Assembly: GCA_016930935.1 (NCBI GenBank)
Contig: JAFGFT010000049.1
Span: 66,184 to 113,448, forward strand
Direction: 5' to 3'
DNA: 47,265 bases
Source: Dehalococcoidia bacterium
Lineage (GTDB): Bacteria; Chloroflexota; Dehalococcoidia; GIF9; AB-539-J10
The position numbers and the translations under genes were made by a program. The notes below the pieces were generated by a model that ran no database searches, was not told where the DNA came from, and was given only the letters and a program-made list of their open reading frames with translations. Within the stretch, counting starts at the first letter, position 1. Each line of letters begins with the position of its first letter. Below, in pieces: positions 43,054 to 47,265 of the stretch.

Positions 43054-43632
43054 CTAGTAGTTCTCAGCCAGCAATTCGTAGTACGCCTGGGGATGCTTGC
43101 AGGCGGGGCACTCGGTCGGAGCCTCTGGTCCCTCGTGAATGTAGCCGCAGTTGGTGCAGTGCCACTTCACGGATGTTTTCTTCTTGAAGACCTCGCCGTT
43201 CGCCACATTGGTGGCCAGCTTTCGGTACCTGCCCTCGTGGAACTCTTCTACTTCGGCAATCTCTTTGAATGACGTGGCGATGTCCTCGAAGCCCTCTTCC
43301 CTCGCCACCTTCTCAGCGTCGGCGTATATGACGGTCCATTCCATCTTCTCGCCGTCCGCCGCGGCTTTCAGGTTCGCGAGCGTATCGTCGATGACTCCCG
43401 CCGGGTAGGCAGCGGTGATTTCAACATCGCCGCCTTCAAGGTACTTGAAGAATATCTCGGCGTGTTCTTTCTCATTCCCTGCGGTTTCCGTGAATACACT
43501 GGCAATCTGCTCGTAACCCTCTTTGCGTGCCCTACTGGCGAAGAAGGTGTAGCGGTTGCGCGCCTGTGATTCACCTGCGAAAGAAGCCAGCAGGTTCTTC
43601 TCTGTCCTGGTTCCCTTGACCGATTTGCTCAA
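43054..43632 (-). CDS. Rubrerythrin
   Basis: This 192-aa non-haem iron protein reduces hydrogen peroxide in anaerobes and microaerophiles. The N-terminal ferritin-like four-helix domain carries diiron ligands in GESQARNRY (Glu21), GNEKEHAE (Glu54, His57), Glu95 or nearby, and EVEEFHE (Glu127 or 130, with His132). The C-terminal rubredoxin domain has Cys159-X2-Cys162 (HCTNCGY) and Cys175-X2-Cys178 (ECPACKH). Start is TTG 43632 with AGGAGG 7 nt upstream. It is a complete classical rubrerythrin and implies exposure to oxidative stress. Confidence 0.95.
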   Translation of the reverse strand: MSKSVKGTRTEKNLLASFAGESQARNRYTFFASRARKEGYEQIASVFTETAGNEKEHAEIFFKYLEGGDVEITAAYPAGVIDDTLANLKAAADGEKMEWTVIYADAEKVAREEGFEDIATSFKEIAEVEEFHEGRYRKLATNVANGEVFKKKTSVKWHCTNCGYIHEGPEAPTECPACKHPQAYYELLAENY

Positions 43633-43850
43633 TGCAGTTCCTCCTCTTCGTTCCGTGGTACAGACTGACAGTCCTGATGAGACTGCAAATCAGAAGCGAA
43701 TGGTAGCAGAACACTGGAGATGGTTGCCTCTCGAAACCCGTGAAATTCGGGTAGTCCGTCAGAGAGTCGTGGCACTCTTCGCTTCAGCATCGGGGTTCCA
43801 GCGAGGGTTCAAGCTGATGCCAGACTCTATAGGTTATGAGGTTGCAGCCG

Positions 43851-45071
43851 TTACGATGCTCCTGTGGGGTGGGTGGACGCAGCACGTCTTTTTTTCGCCC
43901 AGACAATCAGCGGTATCGCGAACACAGTCGCGAATATGGCGAATATGGCGCACACGAAGAAGACGGTCTCGATACCACGTGTTTCGGCCACATATCCCAA
44001 CCCCGTCGCGGAGAAAGACCCACCTGCCAGAGAGCAGAAGAAATAGATTCCGAACATGCGTCCCCGCCAGAGTACGGGGGTGTAGTCAGTTATGAGCGCG
44101 TTGAACACCGGCTGTGTCATGAAATGGAAGAACGCGAAGAAGGCTGCTGACGCCAGGAGAAGCACTCCTCCCTCTGCCCACACCGCGGCAAGAGCGGGAA
44201 TCGTCATAGCAGTAGAAAGCAGGACTATCCACTCACGGGTGTGCCGGTCGCAGAGATATCCTCCCAGGAACTGGCCGGCCACGCCGAACAACAATGCGAT
44301 TGTGGTGAAGGACCCTGCGAGCAACACGCTGTCTATACCCACTCCTCCCAGGTTCACATTCTCGCTCAAGTGAGTGGGGAGAAACGTTACGACTCCCCGG
44401 AAGATGAGCCCGTTGAGCACGCCCAGGAATATGACGACTATGAGAGGGCCGAGGAAGGGGCGCAGCGACGAGAAGGGTGCTGCAGGCTTGCCCTGTGCTT
44501 CGTCCGAAGAGACCCTGCTGTTGTCGGGAAAGCGGAGAAACAGGAGGCCGAGCACTACGCATGGCACGGCCAGTACCGCGTAGGCAATCCGCCAACTCAG
44601 ACCGGATGCGATGATTCCTACTATGATTGGTCCGATGGCCACTCCAAGGCTGCCTCCCGTTCCAAGGTAGGCGAAGCCCAGACCCACTCGGGAAGATATC
44701 CTGGACACGAACGAGTTGGCCACGGGATGGAACACACCCAGGGCTATGCCGAGCAAAGAGAGACCGACTCCGAGGACAATCGCCCCGTGCGCCATGCTGA
44801 TAACGACCGCAGCAAGGCCCATGCCGACGGAACTCAGGCCAAGCAATCTCGTTGCGCTATGGCGGTCAGCGAGTATGCCAATCGGCAACGCCGTGATGCC
44901 GTAGGCGAGTCCGAAGACGTTGGCGAGGATTCCGAGCGCGAGCAGCGTCACACCGATTTCCCGCGCAATGGAGATGAGAACCACTCCGTACGCGAGCTCA
45001 AGAGAGTGGACCAGAAGGTGACAGGTGGTGGCGTAGGCTATGCCCTTGCGCTCGCCGGGTCTCATTGCCAT
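43851..45071 (-). CDS. MFS transporter, unrelated to the six-gene array
   Basis: This 406-aa, 12-helix transporter lacks the FYGYYLV opening and LYPDG signature of the neighbouring array. It has motif A as GILADRHSATR in loop 2-3 and LCDRHTREW in loop 8-9, a LGIALGVFHPVANSFVS helix 4 and a cationic C-terminal tail. The pattern HPVANSF resembles fosmidomycin-resistance (Fsr)-type efflux proteins, but that is a weak call. It stands alone on the minus strand; substrate unknown. Confidence 0.82.
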   Translation of the reverse strand: MAMRPGERKGIAYATTCHLLVHSLELAYGVVLISIAREIGVTLLALGILANVFGLAYGITALPIGILADRHSATRLLGLSSVGMGLAAVVISMAHGAIVLGVGLSLLGIALGVFHPVANSFVSRISSRVGLGFAYLGTGGSLGVAIGPIIVGIIASGLSWRIAYAVLAVPCVVLGLLFLRFPDNSRVSSDEAQGKPAAPFSSLRPFLGPLIVVIFLGVLNGLIFRGVVTFLPTHLSENVNLGGVGIDSVLLAGSFTTIALLFGVAGQFLGGYLCDRHTREWIVLLSTAMTIPALAAVWAEGGVLLLASAAFFAFFHFMTQPVFNALITDYTPVLWRGRMFGIYFFCSLAGGSFSATGLGYVAETRGIETVFFVCAIFAIFATVFAIPLIVWAKKRRAASTHPTGAS

Positions 45072-45477
45072 GGTTCAGTCATCCTTTGCCGTCCTCGCGT
45101 CCATGCGACACCGGTTTTCTTGTTGTTTCCGGTTCGGGCGCAGCCATGGGAGTCTATCACAGGGGAATCAGTTCGTAGTACGGGGAGTTCTGACAGGTAG
45201 TTGTCCAGTTTGCGCTGAGAAGGGTGCTGACCAAGGGAAAGAAGACTCCTGCTACCCTTTTCACGGTTATAACAGTGAGTACGGGTATGGCTTTGCGCTA
45301 CGAGATGAGCCACGTGTTTCGGGGCTGCCATATTGACGTAGGCGACCGAACGTGAGTAGAGTAGACGAAATCCAGTGTCGCTTGTGGTGAGCACCTGTAT
45401 TATCGTGCCAGGGACGAGAGTTTCGGCACGTCAGGAAGCGGCATATGGCGTGGACAAAAACCATAAGGGGGATAGTA
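45072..45477. other. Intergenic region before the amino-acid importer
   Basis: About 400 bp with no supportable gene. A TATTAT hexamer at 45398-45403, 75 nt before the start codon, could be the importer's -10 box, though no matching -35 is seen. Nothing else was recognised. Confidence 0.4.
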
Positions 45478-46215
45478 GTGAAAAAGACAACTTGGCTCCT
45501 GCTCATCGGGCTGTTACTCGTAGGCATCGTCGTTCCCGGGTGTAGCTCTGGAACTTCTAGCCTGCAGGTCGCGACCGATGCCACCTGGCCTCCGTTCGAA
45601 TATGTGAACACGGACACGAAGGAAATCGAAGGGTTTGACATCGATGTCATGAAAGCCATCGCAGAGAAGGCCGACCTGGACATCGAGTTCGTCAATGTGG
45701 GCTGGGACCCGTTGCTGGCGGGTATGGCGCAGGGCACGTACGACCTTGCCATTTCGTCCATCACGATAACCGAAGACCGCAAGAAGGACATGCTTTTCTC
45801 CGATCCGTATTTTGCGGCCGGACAGATGGTAGTGGTTGCTGCGGACAACACCAGCATCAAGAGTCACATGGACCTTTCAGGCGTTGTTGGCGCTCAGATA
45901 GGGACGACGGGCGCGTTTGAGATTGAGAAGATTGACGCAGCCGAACTCAAGACCTACGATGATATCGGTCTCGCCGTCCAGGACCTGATGAACGGACAGA
46001 TTGTTGCGGTGGTCTGCGACAATCCGGTGGCCCTCGACTACGTCAAAGTGAACGCCGGCAAAGTGAAGACGGTTGGTGAAGCCTTCACCGATGAGTTCTA
46101 CGGCATTGCTGCCGCGAAAGGCAACGAAGCCGTCGTTGCCAAGATTAATACTGCCATTGCTGCCCTCGAAGCCGAAGGCAAGTTTGCAGAAATCTCCAAG
46201 AAATGGCTTGAGTAG
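45478..46215 (+). CDS. Polar amino-acid-type ABC substrate-binding lipoprotein
   Basis: This 245-aa protein of solute-binding family 3 has a lipobox VPGC (Cys22) after the hydrophobic signal. The family signature follows: ATDATWPPFEYVN, EGFDIDVMKAIAEKADLD, the ligand-contact region GTYDLAISSITITEDRKKDM and the hinge DLSGVVGAQIGTTG. It should bind an amino acid outside the membrane. Start is GTG 45478 with AAGGGGG 6 nt upstream; an ATG at 45445 would prepend 11 residues without a site. It heads an operon with permease and ATPase. Confidence 0.92.
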   Translation: MKKTTWLLLIGLLLVGIVVPGCSSGTSSLQVATDATWPPFEYVNTDTKEIEGFDIDVMKAIAEKADLDIEFVNVGWDPLLAGMAQGTYDLAISSITITEDRKKDMLFSDPYFAAGQMVVVAADNTSIKSHMDLSGVVGAQIGTTGAFEIEKIDAAELKTYDDIGLAVQDLMNGQIVAVVCDNPVALDYVKVNAGKVKTVGEAFTDEFYGIAAAKGNEAVVAKINTAIAALEAEGKFAEISKKWLE

Positions 46216-46222
46216 GTAGACC

Positions 46223-47104
46223 TTGCCATCGTTGCGATCGTCAAGATTATCAGGCGGGCCGGGTACCACCCGGTCCGCCCCTGGTGACGACTCTGTTCCC
46301 ACGCGGGAAGAGTTGAGCCGTGTACCCGGTGCTGCCCTTGGCTACAAGCTCGACCCCTGGTGGTGGCTCGTTGTGGCTGTTGCAGGCATCATTGTCGCTC
46401 TCATTCTGTGGAGGGCGGACCCGTTCGAGGATATCCTCGTCTTTGTCTTTGACGGGGTAATTATCACCATTATCCTGACACTGTGCTCTTTTGTCTTCAT
46501 CATGTTTGTCGGGCTGCTCGGTGGGTTGGGGAGGATTTCCAGCAATCGTTTCGTTCACTTCATTTCCTCACTGTATGTTGAAATCGTGCGGGGTATCCCG
46601 CTTCTCGTACAGCTCATCTGGTGGTACTTCGCCGCTCCTGTGGTCATCCAGTACATCGGTGTTCTCCTGAGAATCAATGCCCTTGCCGAATACCGCGCAA
46701 ACGCCCTTCTCCTGGCAATTGTGGGGTTGGTGGTCTGCTACGGGGCATACATGAGTGAGATTTTCAGGGCCGGTATCCAGAGCATCCAACGAGGACAGAT
46801 GGAGGCCGCCCGGAGCCTTGGGATGAACTACTTCCAGGCCATGCGGTACGTTGTTCTGCCACAGGCGCTTCGCGTGGTGTTGCCGCCGGTGGGCAACGAA
46901 TTCATCATGTTGCTGAAGGATACCTCGCTTGTGAGCGTCGTTGCGGTGGCAGACCTTACCCGGCGGGGTCGGGAGTTCATGGCGGTGCATTTCAACCCTA
47001 TTGAGGTGTGGACACTTATCGCCCTCGTGTACCTCCTTATGACCCTCTTCTCGGCCAGGTTGATTGCGTGGCTGGAGAAGAAGAGGGGAGTGGAGAGTTC
47101 ATAA
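46223..47104 (+). CDS. Polar amino-acid ABC transporter permease
   Basis: This permease of the HisM/GlnP family is 293 aa from a TTG at 46223. It has an unusual hydrophilic N-terminal extension of about 45 residues and then five or six membrane helices. Family marks are [19 protein letters not shown] and the coupling loop [27 protein letters not shown]. The ribosome binding site is weak; an internal GTG at 46318 could shorten the N-terminus. The stop codon overlaps the next start (TAATG), a sign of coupled translation. Confidence 0.88.
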   Translation: MPSLRSSRLSGGPGTTRSAPGDDSVPTREELSRVPGAALGYKLDPWWWLVVAVAGIIVALILWRADPFEDILVFVFDGVIITIILTLCSFVFIMFVGLLGGLGRISSNRFVHFISSLYVEIVRGIPLLVQLIWWYFAAPVVIQYIGVLLRINALAEYRANALLLAIVGLVVCYGAYMSEIFRAGIQSIQRGQMEAARSLGMNYFQAMRYVVLPQALRVVLPPVGNEFIMLLKDTSLVSVVAVADLTRRGREFMAVHFNPIEVWTLIALVYLLMTLFSARLIAWLEKKRGVESS

Positions 47105-47265
47105 TGGCAGAATCCATCATACGCATCGAAAATATACACAAGCACTTCGGTCAGGTCCACGCTCTGCGGGGAGTGAGCCTGAACGTCGATTCGGGAGAGG
47201 TGGTGGTGATTCTGGGCCCGTCAGGCTCGGGGAAATCGACGCTGCTCCGGTGCATCAACCATCTG
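47104..47265 (+). CDS. Polar amino-acid ABC transporter ATPase (cut by window edge)
   Basis: The N-terminal 54 residues of an ABC ATPase of the GlnQ/HisP type are present: [20 protein letters not shown] followed by Walker [10 protein letters not shown] (about 39-47) and LLRCINHL, the usual continuation in amino-acid importer ATPases. The rest lies beyond the window. It would energise uptake with the binding protein and permease encoded just before. Confidence 0.93.
   Translation, partial: MAESIIRIENIHKHFGQVHALRGVSLNVDSGEVVVILGPSGSGKSTLLRCINHL

Noticed and set aside
1-47265. tRNA, rRNA, CRISPR arrays, insertion sequences and prophage genes
   Set aside because: I looked for the TPsiC-arm motif, repeated spacers, transposase motifs and terminal repeats and saw none; a dedicated search could still find a diverged tRNA.

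Overview
This is a bacterial chromosome segment of about 47 kb. The bacterial evidence is a group-1-type sigma-70 factor, Shine-Dalgarno sites before most genes, lipobox-type lipoproteins and DUF4349, DUF3467 and rubrerythrin genes. Its left end carries a full archaeal-type archaellum (archaeal flagellum) operon. A sigma-70 bacterium with an archaellum points to Chloroflexota. The OFA-type MFS expansion and the ABC transporters would suit a heterotrophic Dehalococcoidia or SAR202-like lineage, but that placement is inferred and no rRNA gene is present to confirm it.

Region 1 (1-7667, all minus strand). Read from right to left there are three tandem archaellins with class III signal peptides, a coiled-coil ArlC/D/E-type protein, two single-pass ArlG/ArlF-type proteins, the KaiC-like ATPase ArlH, the secretion ATPase ArlI and the membrane platform ArlJ. 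A small membrane-protein gene follows and is cut by the left edge. Genes overlap or nearly touch, which suggests one operon for filament (ArlB), stator (ArlF/G), cytosolic ring (ArlC/D/E) and motor (ArlH/I/J). A cluster of palindromes lies upstream.

Region 2 (7.7-14.9 kb): a TatD-type nuclease, a P-type proton-pump-like ATPase with a small membrane protein behind it, and a primary-type sigma factor with a palindrome-rich upstream region.

Region 3 (14.9-22.3 kb): mixed housekeeping and accessory genes. These are a DUF4349 lipoprotein carrying a PKD domain, an orphan glycine-betaine-type binding lipoprotein, a HepT-like protein without its usual catalytic motif, a 51-residue membrane protein, DUF3467, an ATP-grasp enzyme, two tandem Rieske ferredoxins and a methyltransferase.

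Region 4 (22.3-27.9 kb): a complete five-gene oligopeptide/dipeptide-type ABC importer operon.

Region 5 (28.0-33.6 kb, minus): two large secreted parallel-beta-helix proteins. One has a C-terminal membrane anchor. The other has a strongly structured upstream region that looks like a structured mRNA leader.

Region 6 (33.8-45.1 kb): a membrane-anchored methyltransferase, then six tandem paralogous MFS transporters of the oxalate/formate-antiporter or monocarboxylate type. Each of the six has its own near-identical extended -10 promoter element. Rubrerythrin and an unrelated MFS protein follow on the minus strand.

Region 7 (45.5 kb to the end): a polar amino-acid-type ABC importer (binding protein, permease, ATPase) cut by the right edge.

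No tRNA, rRNA, CRISPR array, insertion sequence or prophage was recognised.
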